Source of the DNA: Bradyrhizobium diversitatis
Lineage (GTDB): Bacteria > Pseudomonadota > Alphaproteobacteria > Rhizobiales > Xanthobacteraceae
Direction: 5' to 3'
NCBI RefSeq assembly: GCF_016031635.1
Contig: NZ_JACEGD010000002.1
Span: forward strand, 248,001-312,000
DNA: 64,000 nucleotides
Position numbers and translations under genes: made by a program. Positions 35,116 to 44,285 of this stretch are shown piece after piece (the first letter of the stretch is position 1; every line of letters begins with the position of its first letter). The notes under the pieces were generated by a model. That model saw only the letters and a list, made by a program, of their open reading frames with translations. It was not told the DNA's origin and searched no databases.

Positions 35116-36501
35116 TTACCGCCCGCGCAGCCGGTCCAGCACGTCCGATGAGGCAAATCCGTCGGCGGGGACCCCGATCGAGGCCTGGAAGTGGCGCAGG
35201 GCTTCCCGTGTCTGGCCGCCGAACTGGCCGTCCGGGGTGCCCTTGTAGAAGCCGCGCTGGGCCAGCAGCTGCTGCAGTTCCAGCCGCTCGGTGCGCGCCA
35301 GCTCCCGCTCCTGGCGCGGCCAGGGCTGCACGAAGGGCTGCCCCCCGCGCAGGCGATCGGCGAAATGGCCGATTGCCAGTGCATAGGCCTCGGCCGGGTT
35401 GTACTTCATGATGACGCGGTAGTTCTGCAGCATCAGGAAGCCCGGTCCCTGCGCGCCGGCCGGTGCCAGCAGATAGGCTTTCTCCGCCGGGTGCGGGAAA
35501 GGCTGCCCCGTCGCCCGCTTCAGCCCAAGCTTCTCCCATTGCGCGATCGTCATCGCCTTGGCGCGGTCGGCCAGCATGTAGTTGAAGCCTTGCGGCACCG
35601 CGACCTCGTAGCCCCAGGTCTGGCCGGACTGCCAGCCGTCCTTCTTCAGGTTGTTGGCGGTCGAGGCGATCAGGTCGGTGGGATTGTCGACGACGTCGCG
35701 CCTGCCGTCGCCGTCGCCATCGACCGCGAAGCGCTTGAAGGCGGTCGGCATGAACTGGGTCGGGCCGAAGGCGCCGGCCCAGGAGCCGCGCAGCTGCTCA
35801 GGCCTGAGATCGCCGCGGTTGAGGATCTCCAGCGCGGAGAGGAACTCGTCCTTGAAATAGGCCTGGCGGCGGCCGATGCAGGCGAGAGTCGCGGTCGATT
35901 GCAGCACGCTGCGGTCGCCCATCTGCGTCGAGTAATTGGACTCGATGCCCCAGATCGAGGCGATGATGTAGCGGTCGACGCCGGTGGCTCTTTCGGTGGC
36001 GTCGAACTGCGCCTTGTACTTGGCGAGAATTTCGCGGCCCTTGGCGAGGCGGTTGTCGTTCACCAGGATGTCGAGATAGTCCCAGATCGACTTGGTGAAC
36101 TCCGGCTGCGAGTCCATGAGGTCCATGATGCGCAGGTCGGGGCCAAGGCCTGCGGTGAAGCGCTGAAAATTCTCCTGCGTGATGCCGCGCCGTGCGGCAT
36201 CGGGCCACATCGCGGCGACGCAATTGCTGAAATTGCCGGCGGCTTCGCGGATCGCGGCGGCCGTCATCAACGGATGGCCCGAGGCGCCGTCCTCGCCGCT
36301 CCAGGGTTGAGCGCCGCCGGGGCCGGGCGGCGCTTGCGAAGGTGCCGGACTGGCGCCCGAGAAGATCCCGCCGAACAGATTGGACAGGCCGTTCTGCGCC
36401 TGGGCGTGTGCGCAGGCCGGCAGCAGCGAAGCGGCAGCAACCATCGCTGCGCCGGTCAGAAATCCCGCCCGTTTTACCAGCCCTGCCATCGTTTGCATCA
36501 T
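35116..36501 (-). CDS. Lytic murein transglycosylase (MltB/SltB type) with C-terminal peptidoglycan-binding domain
   Basis: 461 residues with a signal peptide (about 1-34, ACAHA|Q). A catalytic SLT_2 domain of the MltB type spans about 70-370: ASIWGIESNYSTQMGDRSVLQST contains the catalytic Glu, and GPTQFMPTAFKRFAVDGDGDGRRD is a conserved block. A PG_binding_1 domain sits at about 395-458. It cleaves the glycan strand of peptidoglycan in the periplasm, forming 1,6-anhydro ends. It lies 169 bases upstream of the DUF459 gene and is divergent from galU. Confidence 0.93.
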   Translation of the reverse strand: MMQTMAGLVKRAGFLTGAAMVAAASLLPACAHAQAQNGLSNLFGGIFSGASPAPSQAPPGPGGAQPWSGEDGASGHPLMTAAAIREAAGNFSNCVAAMWPDAARRGITQENFQRFTAGLGPDLRIMDLMDSQPEFTKSIWDYLDILVNDNRLAKGREILAKYKAQFDATERATGVDRYIIASIWGIESNYSTQMGDRSVLQSTATLACIGRRQAYFKDEFLSALEILNRGDLRPEQLRGSWAGAFGPTQFMPTAFKRFAVDGDGDGRRDVVDNPTDLIASTANNLKKDGWQSGQTWGYEVAVPQGFNYMLADRAKAMTIAQWEKLGLKRATGQPFPHPAEKAYLLAPAGAQGPGFLMLQNYRVIMKYNPAEAYALAIGHFADRLRGGQPFVQPWPRQERELARTERLELQQLLAQRGFYKGTPDGQFGGQTREALRHFQASIGVPADGFASSDVLDRLRGR

Positions 36502-36706
36502 GTCCCACCCGTCGGCCTGAAAAATTCCGCCACAGGAGGCCCGGTTAGCGTTGCCAATAGCTTAACAAAGGTGAAATTTTGGTGACGGCGTTTTTCTTAA
36601 CTCTGACCGGGCGAGGCCCCACATCCGCCTTTGTTGGCGGCTGCAAACAGGCTAGCAAGAAGCCATTGCTCCCGTCACATGTGCCCCCAGGTATTCGATC
36701 AATCAC

Positions 36707-37585
36707 ATGAGAATTCGCAAAGCTGTATTCCCCGTCGCCGGCCTCGGCACCCGCGTCCTGCCCGCCACCAAGGCGATGCCGAAGGAAATGCTGACCATCG
36801 TCGACAAGCCGCTGATCCAGTACGTCTATGACGAGGCGAAGGAAGCCGGCATCGAGCATTTCATCTTCGTCACCGGCCGCAACAAAAGTGTCATCGAGGA
36901 TCATTTCGACCGCATGTTCGAGCTCGACACGACGCTGGCCGCGCGCGGCAAGAAGGCCGAGCAGGACATCCTGGCGCAGAACCAGCCGGAAGCCGGCGCC
37001 GTCAGCTTCACACGGCAGCAGGCGCCGCTCGGCCTCGGCCACGCCGTCTGGTGCGCGCGCGACATCGTCGGCAACGAGCCGTTTGCCGTGGTGCTGCCCG
37101 ACGAGCTCGTGCTCAACACGCCCGGCTGCCTGAAGCAGATGATCGAGATGGCATCCTCACTTGGCGAGCAATCCAATCTGATTGCGGTCGAGGCGGTCCC
37201 CGATCACCTGACCCACCAATACGGCATCTGCGGCGTCGGCAAGCGCAACGGCAAGATGTTCGAGGTCGACGGCATGGTCGAGAAGCCGGCCAAGGGCACG
37301 GCGCCCTCCAATCTCTCGATCACCGGCCGCTACATCCTCCAGCCGGAGATATTCAAGATCCTGGAAACGCAGGAGCGCGGCGCCGGCGGCGAGATCCAGC
37401 TCACCGACGCCATGATCGGGCTCGCCAAGTCGCAGAAGTTCTACGGCGTCGAGTTCGAGGGCGAGCGCCATGATTGCGGCTCCAAGCCCGGTTTCCTGCG
37501 CGCCAATATCGCCTACGGCATGAAGCGCCCGGAACTGCGCGACGGGCTGATCGCCGAGATGAAGAAGTATCTGGGGCAGGAGTAG
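36707..37585 (+). CDS. galU: UTP-glucose-1-phosphate uridylyltransferase
   Basis: 292 residues. AVFPVAGLGTRVLPATKAMPKEML is the nucleotidyltransferase signature; IQYVYDEAKEAG, LGHAVWCARDIVG and VEKPAKGTAPSNL are typical GalU blocks. It makes UDP-glucose from UTP and glucose-1-phosphate for exopolysaccharide, LPS and glucan synthesis. No operon partner; divergent from the transglycosylase. Fits the envelope theme of the surrounding genes. Confidence 0.95.
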   Translation: MRIRKAVFPVAGLGTRVLPATKAMPKEMLTIVDKPLIQYVYDEAKEAGIEHFIFVTGRNKSVIEDHFDRMFELDTTLAARGKKAEQDILAQNQPEAGAVSFTRQQAPLGLGHAVWCARDIVGNEPFAVVLPDELVLNTPGCLKQMIEMASSLGEQSNLIAVEAVPDHLTHQYGICGVGKRNGKMFEVDGMVEKPAKGTAPSNLSITGRYILQPEIFKILETQERGAGGEIQLTDAMIGLAKSQKFYGVEFEGERHDCGSKPGFLRANIAYGMKRPELRDGLIAEMKKYLGQE

Positions 37586-37598
37586 CTACAAACTCCGC

Positions 37599-37749
37599 TG
37601 TCGTCCCTGCCTAGTGCGCAATTGCGCACGGGGCGCAGGGACCCATACCGCGGAGTCTATCGGGTGTGTTCGGTAGGAGTACCGAACGACAAGTCTTCGC
37701 CAAACCGCTCCCTGTGGTTATGGGTCCCCGCGTTTCGCGGGGACGACAC
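37599..37749. repeat. Long palindromic repeat, TGTCGTCCCGGACAAGC family, variant copy 3
   Basis: A diverged copy: arms TGTCGTCCCTGC and CGCGGGGACGACA, with the same linker AAGTCTTCGCCAAACCGCTCC and inner TATGGGTCC/GGGACCCATA arms. It lies between convergent galU and the diguanylate cyclase gene. Confidence 0.7.
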
Positions 37750-37791
37750 CTGTGGTGTGGCGCGCGTCGCCGTAATGGCGATGACCAAGCC

Positions 37792-39288
37792 TCACGCCAC
37801 CCGCGACAGCTTCGGAATGCTGGCGACCACCGACTGGTTGCGCCCACCGGCCTTCGCGGCATAGAGCGCCTTGTCGGCGGCAGCGACCAGGACCGGCCAG
37901 TCCATGCCGGCCGCGGGCACGAGGCTGGCGATGCCGCAGGAGACCGTCGAGGCCGTTTGATCGTCGGACCAGCCCTGCACCTTGAGGCGGATCTTCTCGG
38001 CGACCTTGAAGGCGTCGTCGGCCGAGGTGTTCGGCAGCAATACGGCGAATTCCTCGCCGCCATAGCGCGCGGCGCAGTCGCCGGCGCGGCTCACGGAATC
38101 CGAAATGCAGATGGCGATGCCGACCAGCACCTGGTCGCCGGCCTGATGGCCAAACGTGTCGTTGTAGGCCTTGAAATGATCGGCATCGATCATCAGGAGC
38201 GCGATCGGAGCCTTCTGGCGCATGGCGCGCCGCCATTCGACGTCGATGACGGAATCGAACTTGCGGCGGTTCCTCAGCCCCGTGAGCGCATCCGTCGTCG
38301 CCATCTCCTCGAGCTTGCGTTCGGCCTCGGCGCGCCGCCCGATCTCGCGCGCGAGCACGAGCGTCGATCCCAGCACGAACAGCGCGAGTGCCAGCACCAC
38401 GGCGCCGATGCGGAACGCCTCCCTCTGCCAGAGTGCGAACACTGCGGCCAGGGGCTTGCCCGCCACCACGAACAGCGGTCCGCTGTCGCCGCTGCGGACA
38501 TAGAGCCGCGGCGTCGGATCGACCGGGCCCTGTCCGGAATAGGAGGCACCGGCCGGGAGATTGTCGGCCTTCCAGCTCCGGCGGTCGTTCAGGTTCGTGC
38601 CGATGATGTCGAGATCGAACGGCCGCCGCATGATGATGGTGCGGTCGCGCCTGAGCACGGTGATGGTGTCTTCAGGGTCCAGGTTCAGCCGCTCGAACAA
38701 TTCGTGGAAATAGCTGAAGCGGATCGAGCCGGCGACGACGCCGAGGAAGCCGCCGTCGGTATCGCTGATGCGGCGGCTCAGCACGATGGAATAGGCGCCG
38801 CGGAACAGCATCGGGCGGCTGATGAAGAGCCCGGCTCCGGGATTGTCGCGGTGGACCGTGAAATAGTCCTCCTGGCTCCGGTTCTCGACGAGGGGATCGA
38901 GCGTGGAAGCGTCGATGATCAGCCGGCCCTCGGCATCGAACACCTGGATGGCGCCGAAATGCCGGGCCGTCGTCGCGTGGTCGAACAGGATCAGGTGGCG
39001 GATCGTCTTGGAGACCGTCGCGAGTTCGGGCAGCAGCATGTTGCCGGCGACCGCCTTCAGCGACAGGTCGTAGATCTCGATGTTGCGGCCGATGTCGGAC
39101 TCGATGGAGGTTGCGAGGTTCTCCAGCGTCTGGCGGGCGAGCGCCTCCTCGCCGCGGCGCATGTCCAGCATGACGTTGACGCAGACGGCCGAGAAGCCGA
39201 TCACCGTCACCACGGACGAGATGATCAGCAGCTTCGCCGAAATCCGCCATGGCCGCCGGGCCGTGATTTCGCGCCATCCAAAGGGCAT
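37792..39288 (-). CDS. Membrane-bound diguanylate cyclase with periplasmic PDC/dCache sensor
   Basis: 498 residues. Membrane segments at about 20-41 and 295-317 enclose a periplasmic PDC/dCache domain. The cytosolic GGDEF domain (about 335-490) has an intact GGEEF active site (410-414) and an RxxD inhibitory site (401-404) at the correct five-residue spacing, so product inhibition is expected. It makes c-di-GMP from two GTP. Another c-di-GMP protein is encoded 650 bases away on the same strand. The upstream region contains the AACCGANTCTTAAC-type motif. Confidence 0.94.
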   Translation of the reverse strand: MPFGWREITARRPWRISAKLLIISSVVTVIGFSAVCVNVMLDMRRGEEALARQTLENLATSIESDIGRNIEIYDLSLKAVAGNMLLPELATVSKTIRHLILFDHATTARHFGAIQVFDAEGRLIIDASTLDPLVENRSQEDYFTVHRDNPGAGLFISRPMLFRGAYSIVLSRRISDTDGGFLGVVAGSIRFSYFHELFERLNLDPEDTITVLRRDRTIIMRRPFDLDIIGTNLNDRRSWKADNLPAGASYSGQGPVDPTPRLYVRSGDSGPLFVVAGKPLAAVFALWQREAFRIGAVVLALALFVLGSTLVLAREIGRRAEAERKLEEMATTDALTGLRNRRKFDSVIDVEWRRAMRQKAPIALLMIDADHFKAYNDTFGHQAGDQVLVGIAICISDSVSRAGDCAARYGGEEFAVLLPNTSADDAFKVAEKIRLKVQGWSDDQTASTVSCGIASLVPAAGMDWPVLVAAADKALYAAKAGGRNQSVVASIPKLSRVA

Positions 39289-39364
39289 CGGTCGCTCCCG
39301 ATACTAGTGGATGCGCCCGAAAGCTTGCGTAGTGTTTAAGGCAGGACGGCGCTACCGCAATGAG

Positions 39365-39377
39365 TTAAGAATCGGTT
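39365..39377 (-). promoter_or_regulatory. AACCGANTCTTAA motif upstream of the diguanylate cyclase (contains a GANTC site)
   Basis: The minus strand reads AAACCGATTCTTAACTC, 77 bases before the cyclase start. It matches the word at 28007-28019 except at the free base of GANTC and the flanks. On the plus strand it sits just upstream of the DUF7662 gene, so it could serve either. Confidence 0.35.
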
Positions 39378-39432
39378 TATGGATCGAACGGTTTTAGGCA
39401 GATCGGACGGGACTTCGGACGAGAGGACGCTT

Positions 39433-39696
39433 GTGAACGACTACGACGCGTTGCGCGACTATCTGATGCGGCAGAAGCAGGAGGAGTTCGTGCTGAGCTT
39501 CGAGCAGATCGAGGAGATCATCGGCGCCGCGCTGCCGCGCGCGGCCCATCGTGCCTCCTGGTGGGACAGCCTGCGCAGCCCCGACATCCAGATGCCGCAA
39601 CGCGAAGCCTGCCTCGCCGCGGGGTTCGTAGCGACACGGATGCCTGATGGTGCGAGCGTGCGGTTCAGGAAGCAGAAGGGTGAGCGACGGCGCTGA
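39433..39696 (+). CDS. Small DUF7662-like protein
   Basis: 87 residues from GTG 39433, which has GAGAGGA at good distance; ATG 39379 in frame is possible but has no ribosome site. YDALRDYLMRQKQEEFVLSFEQIEEIIGAALPRAA, W-W, then a C-terminal VATRMPDGASVRFRK resemble the DUF7662 domain, a small protein or fusion partner found in varied bacteria, function unknown. Helical, cytosolic, no metal ligands. It lies between two c-di-GMP genes on the opposite strand, which may be chance. Confidence 0.65.
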   Translation: MNDYDALRDYLMRQKQEEFVLSFEQIEEIIGAALPRAAHRASWWDSLRSPDIQMPQREACLAAGFVATRMPDGASVRFRKQKGERRR

Positions 39697-39712
39697 TGTC
39701 GATGAGGCGCGC

Positions 39713-39930
39713 TCTTCCCCTCTCCCCTTGTGGGCCTTGTGGGAGAGGGTGGCTCACCGCGAAGCGGCGAGACGGGTGAGGGGTTCTCTCCGCGCGCCAG
39801 TCTCTCGCATCTGAACCTGCGGAACGAACCCCTCATCCGGCGCCATAGCCGAAGCTCGCTTCGGCGTTCCTAAGAACGGCGGCCACAGGCCGCCTATGCC
39901 ACCTTCTCCCACAAGGGGAGAAGGGAAGAA
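39713..39930. repeat. Large palindromic repeat (CCCCTCTCCCCTTGTGGG...CCCACAAGGGGAGAAGGG)
   Basis: About 218 bases whose ends are inverted copies of CTCCCCTTGTGGG. Nested inverted pairs include GGGTGAGGGGTTC and GAACCCCTCATCC. It could fold into one long hairpin. The element separates the convergent DUF7662 and GGDEF-EAL genes and explains the 240-base gap. Confidence 0.8.
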
Positions 39931-39936
39931 GAGAGC

Positions 39937-42813
39937 CTAGCTCGCCGCTTCCAGCCGCACTTCCGTCAAGAGGCGCATCGCCGCGTCCGCATCCATCGGC
40001 TCGCCGAAGGCGAAGCCTTGCGCGTATTCACAGCCCATCTGGTAGAGCTCGACCGCATCGGAATCGGTCTCGGCGCCCTCCGCCACCACGTCCATGCCGA
40101 GGTCGTGCGCGAGCGCGATGATCGACTTCAGGATCACCGGGCGCGTGCCGCGGCTGGTGGTGCGCACGAAGGACTGGTCGATCTTGATGGTGTCGAACGG
40201 GAAACGCTGGAGATAGGCCAGCGAAGAATGGCCGGTGCCGAAATCGTCGAGCGACAGCCCGGTGCCGAGCTCGCGGATCCGCGTCAGCATCTGCGCCGCG
40301 TGCTCCGGATTCTCCATCACCAGCGATTCCGTCAGCTCCAGCTTGAGCGTGCCGCGCGCCACCGAGGAGCGCGACAGCACGGTGCGGATGTCGTGGATCA
40401 GGTCGTGGCGCAGCAACTGCCGTGAGGAGACGTTGACGGAGGCGAAGATCGGCTCGCGCGAGCGCATCGCGCGTTGCCACACCGAGAGCTGCTTGGCGGT
40501 CTGGTCGAGCACGAACATGCCGAGGTCGACGATCAGCCCGGTCTCTTCGGCGATGGTGATGAATTCCGACGGCGCCATGCGCCCGAGCTTCGGATGGTCC
40601 CAGCGTGCCAGGGCCTCGAATCCGGCGATCGAACGATCCTCCAGCCGCACGATCGGCTGATAAAGGATGGTGATCTCCTGCCGCTCGATGGCGCGGCGCA
40701 ATTCGCTCTCCAGCGTCAGCCGGTCCGTCTTCCGCGCACGCATGGCGGGCTTGTAGACGTCGATGCGGTCGCCGCCGATGCGCTTGGAGTGGTACATCGC
40801 CAGCTCGGCGTCCTTGATGATCTCGTCCGTGAGCTGCGTCTGAGGATCGGACAAGGCGAGGCCGATCGATGCCGTCAGGAAGATCTCGCGGTCGTTGAAG
40901 GCGATCGGCGCGCGGATGGTCTTGCGGATGGTCTCGGCGAAGGCGGTGATGCGTGCCGGGTCCTGCTCGGACAGCAGGATCAGGCCGAACTGGTCGCCGG
41001 CCAGCCGCGCCAGCGTGTCCTGCGGCTTCAGGATGCGGGTGAGGCGGCGGGCCAGCGTCAGCAGGATGGAATCGCCGACCGCGATGCCGACGGAATCGTT
41101 GACCTGCTTGAAGCGGTCGAGATCGATCACCATCAGCGTCGGTCGCAGCGTCGGCATGGTCTTGGCGAAGTTGGCGACAGCGCCCAGCCGGTCCATGAAC
41201 AGCTTGCGGTTGGGCAGGCCGGTGAGGTTGTCGTGCACGGAATCGTGCAGCAGGCGTTCCTCGGCGTTGCGGAGCTCGGTGACGTCGGTGAGCGTGCCGA
41301 CGACGCGCGAGACCTCGCCGTCGGAGCCGACCACCGGGCGGGCCTTCAGCGCGAACCACATGAAATGGCCGTCCGGCGTGCGCAGGCGGAAGTCCTGCAC
41401 CAGCCGGCCGCGGCGCTGGTCGAGCACGCTGTCGAGCGCGGCGCGGAAACGGTCCTGGTCGAGCGGATGCAGCACCTCTAGCCAGGACGCCGCGGGGCCT
41501 TCCAGCGTGCCGCGCTTGAGTCCGAGCAGGGCTTCGGTCTCGGGGCTGGTGAACACCTTGTCGGCGGACACGTCCCAATCCCAAATCAGATCGCCGGAGC
41601 CGGCGAGCGCCAGCGCCCGCCGCTCGATGTCGGAGACGATGCCGGTGGTGGCTCCGCCGCCGGCGAAGGCGTGCTGCATCACCGTGAATCCGATCAGCAT
41701 CACGATCAGCACGAGGCCGCCGAGCAGGGCCGGGCCGACGATGTCGTTGGTGACGGAACCCGCGACGGTCATGCCGGCCGCGACCACCCAGACCACCAGC
41801 AGGAACCAGGTCGGGATCAACAGCACCGCGCGGTCGAAGCCGTGGGTGGAGAGATAGACGATCAGCGCAAAGCCGGCGAAGGCGATCAGCACCAGCGAGA
41901 TGCGTGCGATGCCGGAAGCCACGGCCGGATCGAACAGCGCCAGCGCCACCAGCGAGCCGAGGAAGGCGAGCCAGCCGATCGTGATGTGGGAATAGCGCAC
42001 GTGCCAGCGGCTGAGATTGAGGTACGCGAACAGGAATACCAGCAGCGTTGCCGCGAGGATGGCCTCGCCCGCCGCGCGCCAGATGCGCTCGGCGTTGTTC
42101 GACATGTCGAGCACCTTGCCCCAGAAGCCGAAATCGACGCCGATATAGACCAGCACCGCCCAGGCCAGCGCCGCGGCGGCCGGGAACATGATGCTGCCCT
42201 TGACGACGAACAGGATGGTCAGCACCAGCGCGAGCAGGCCGGAAATGCCGATCACGATGCCCTGGTAGAGCGTGAAGGAATTGACCTTGTCCTTGTAGGA
42301 TTCCGGTTCCCACAGATAGAGCTGCGGCAGCTTGTCGGTGCGCAGCTCCGCAACGAAGGTGACGACCGCGCCGGGGTCGAGCGTGATGCGGAACACGTCG
42401 GCGGTGGCGCTTTCCTGGCGTTCCGGGCGGTCGCCGATCGAGGGCGTGATGGTCGCGATGCGCGACAGGCCGAGGTCGGGCCACAGCAGCCCCGAGGAGA
42501 CGATGCGATAATGCGGGGCGACGATCAGGCGGTCGAGCTGGTCGTCGGTGTTGTTGGCGAGCGCGAACACCACCCAGTTCTGCCCGCCTTCGCGGGCGCG
42601 CACCTCGATGCGGCGGACGATGCCGTCAGTGCCGGGCGCGGTGGAGACCTGGATGCGATCGGCATCGCTGCGCTGATGCTCGAGCACGCCGGTGAGGTCG
42701 ATCGCGGGCGCGTCGCTGCGGACGCTGACGGCGTCCAGCGCGCGCGCGGGATACGCGGCGACAAGAATCATGAGGCCCAGCGCGATGGGCGCGAGGCACC
42801 TGATCAGACGCAA
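39937..42813 (-). CDS. 7TM-PAS-GGDEF-EAL protein; likely c-di-GMP phosphodiesterase with degenerate GGDEF
   Basis: 958 residues from a TTG with GGAGAA upstream. Order: signal peptide (1-25), periplasmic domain (about 26-185), a block of seven membrane segments (about 186-385), PAS (about 400-520), GGDEF-like (about 530-690), EAL (about 700-945). The GGDEF site reads AGDQF (605-609) and its inhibitory site is KPQD, so cyclase activity is unlikely. The EAL domain keeps EAL (Glu733), the Asn of NVSSRQL, ELTES, DDFGTG, IKID and the GAET and QGF motifs, so it should hydrolyse c-di-GMP. The degenerate GGDEF may bind GTP as a regulator. Confidence 0.93.
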   Translation of the reverse strand: MRLIRCLAPIALGLMILVAAYPARALDAVSVRSDAPAIDLTGVLEHQRSDADRIQVSTAPGTDGIVRRIEVRAREGGQNWVVFALANNTDDQLDRLIVAPHYRIVSSGLLWPDLGLSRIATITPSIGDRPERQESATADVFRITLDPGAVVTFVAELRTDKLPQLYLWEPESYKDKVNSFTLYQGIVIGISGLLALVLTILFVVKGSIMFPAAAALAWAVLVYIGVDFGFWGKVLDMSNNAERIWRAAGEAILAATLLVFLFAYLNLSRWHVRYSHITIGWLAFLGSLVALALFDPAVASGIARISLVLIAFAGFALIVYLSTHGFDRAVLLIPTWFLLVVWVVAAGMTVAGSVTNDIVGPALLGGLVLIVMLIGFTVMQHAFAGGGATTGIVSDIERRALALAGSGDLIWDWDVSADKVFTSPETEALLGLKRGTLEGPAASWLEVLHPLDQDRFRAALDSVLDQRRGRLVQDFRLRTPDGHFMWFALKARPVVGSDGEVSRVVGTLTDVTELRNAEERLLHDSVHDNLTGLPNRKLFMDRLGAVANFAKTMPTLRPTLMVIDLDRFKQVNDSVGIAVGDSILLTLARRLTRILKPQDTLARLAGDQFGLILLSEQDPARITAFAETIRKTIRAPIAFNDREIFLTASIGLALSDPQTQLTDEIIKDAELAMYHSKRIGGDRIDVYKPAMRARKTDRLTLESELRRAIERQEITILYQPIVRLEDRSIAGFEALARWDHPKLGRMAPSEFITIAEETGLIVDLGMFVLDQTAKQLSVWQRAMRSREPIFASVNVSSRQLLRHDLIHDIRTVLSRSSVARGTLKLELTESLVMENPEHAAQMLTRIRELGTGLSLDDFGTGHSSLAYLQRFPFDTIKIDQSFVRTTSRGTRPVILKSIIALAHDLGMDVVAEGAETDSDAVELYQMGCEYAQGFAFGEPMDADAAMRLLTEVRLEAAS

Positions 42814-42964
42814 GGTCAGTTCTCCGCGTTCGACGCAAACTCTGAGTGCAAGGCGAATCTAGAAGGCGATTCAAACCGGACCGAAGTGGTTCGGCGCGTC
42901 GCGATAGATGCCACGAAAGCGAGGAAAATCAAAGGGTTTCCAGCCTGACCTGTGGGCCGGCGGC

Positions 42965-43963
42965 CTAGGCCTCCAACACAATTTTGCCAATATGTGCGCT
43001 GGTTTCCATGCGCCGGTGGGCATCCGCCGCCTTTTCCAGCGGGAAAGCGCTGTCCATGACCGGCTTGATGCGGGCTTCGCGCAAAAGCGGCATCGCTTTC
43101 GCCTCGATCGCGGCCACCATCGCCGCCTTGTCCGCATTAGTACGGGGGCGCAGCGTCGAGCCGGTATGGGTCAGGCGCTTGACCATCACCTTGGCGATGT
43201 TGACGCTGACCTTGGGGCCGTTGAGGGTGGCGATCTGGACGATGCGGCCGTCGACCGCCGCGGCATCATAGTTGCGATCGACATAGTCGCCGGCAACCAT
43301 GTCCAGGATCAGGTTGACGCCAAGGTTGTTGGTCTCGGCCTTGACCACGGCGACGAAGTCTTCGGTCTTGTAGTTGATGGCGCGGTCGGCGCCCAGCTTG
43401 AGGCAGGCATCGATCTTGTCCTGCGATCCCACGGTGACGAACACTTTTGCGCCGAATGCCTTCGCAAGCTGGATCGCCATGGTGCCGATGCCCGAAGACC
43501 CGCCATGGATCAGCAGCGTCTCGCCGGCCTTGAGGCCGCCGCGCTCGAACACGTTGTGCCAGACCGTCATCAGGGTTTCCGGCAGCGCGCCGGCTTCCTT
43601 GATCGACAAGGCCGGCGGCACGCTCATCGCCTGGGCATCCTGGGCGATGCAGTACTGCGCATAGCCGCCGCCGGCGACCAGCGACATCACCTTGTCGCCG
43701 ACCTTGTGCCGCCTGGCATTGCTGCCGACCGCCACCACCTCGCCCGCGATCTCGAGGCCCGGCAGGTCGCTGGCGCCGGGCGGCGGTGGATAGGCGCCGG
43801 AGCGCTGCGCGACGTCGGGCCGGTTCACGCCCGCGGCTTCGACCTTGACCAGGATCTCGTCCGGGCCGGGCTGCGGCAGCGCGCGCTGTTCCGGCACCAG
43901 CACCTCCGGTCCGCCGGGCTTGGAGATGGCGATCACGGTCATTTGCGCGGGCAGCTTGTCCAT
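42965..43963 (-). CDS. NAD(P)H-quinone oxidoreductase, zeta-crystallin/PIG3 family
   Basis: 332 residues, medium-chain dehydrogenase fold without zinc ligands. EVLVPEQRALPQPGPDEILVKVEAAGVNRPD is the N-terminal GroES-like part, and GGSSGIGTMAIQLAKAFGA is the cofactor-binding loop of the Rossmann part. The whole resembles human PIG3 and bacterial NAD(P)H quinone oxidoreductases. Start with AAGGA upstream. It lies divergent to the DUF1192 gene; this set (quinone oxidoreductase, DUF1192, RcdA, L31) is commonly found together in Rhizobiales. Confidence 0.9.
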   Translation of the reverse strand: MDKLPAQMTVIAISKPGGPEVLVPEQRALPQPGPDEILVKVEAAGVNRPDVAQRSGAYPPPPGASDLPGLEIAGEVVAVGSNARRHKVGDKVMSLVAGGGYAQYCIAQDAQAMSVPPALSIKEAGALPETLMTVWHNVFERGGLKAGETLLIHGGSSGIGTMAIQLAKAFGAKVFVTVGSQDKIDACLKLGADRAINYKTEDFVAVVKAETNNLGVNLILDMVAGDYVDRNYDAAAVDGRIVQIATLNGPKVSVNIAKVMVKRLTHTGSTLRPRTNADKAAMVAAIEAKAMPLLREARIKPVMDSAFPLEKAADAHRRMETSAHIGKIVLEA

Positions 43964-44075
43964 GATGTGTCCTTGAGCAAAGGTGCGGGATGAAGCGAGG
44001 CCCTTGCTTAGCCAGCGCCATCCAAGCTGGCAACCGTCTCAGCCATGGTCCAGCGCGAACGCAGGAGGAACGAGG

Positions 44076-44267
44076 ATGCCGATCGAAGACGACGACCGCC
44101 CGCGCAGGAAGATCGCGCACGAAATCGGCCAGGATCTTTCACTGTTGTCGGTCGAGGAGCTGACCGAGCGCGTCGCGCTGCTCAAGACCGAGATCGCAAG
44201 ACTAGAGGAAGCCGCCACCAGGAAGCGCGCCTCGCGCGATGCGGCGGATCACTTTTTCAAGAAGTAG
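44076..44267 (+). CDS. DUF1192 family small protein
   Basis: 63 residues from ATG 44076, with AGGAGG nine bases upstream. LSLLSVEELTERVALLKTEIARLEEA is the conserved DUF1192 segment, predicted as an alpha-helical hairpin or coiled coil; the C-terminus is basic (KKRASRDAADHFFKK). Function unknown. Near rcdA in many alphaproteobacteria. An upstream in-frame start at 43983 lacks a ribosome site. Confidence 0.85.
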   Translation: MPIEDDDRPRRKIAHEIGQDLSLLSVEELTERVALLKTEIARLEEAATRKRASRDAADHFFKK

Positions 44268-44285
44268 CGGTCGCCACACAACGAC

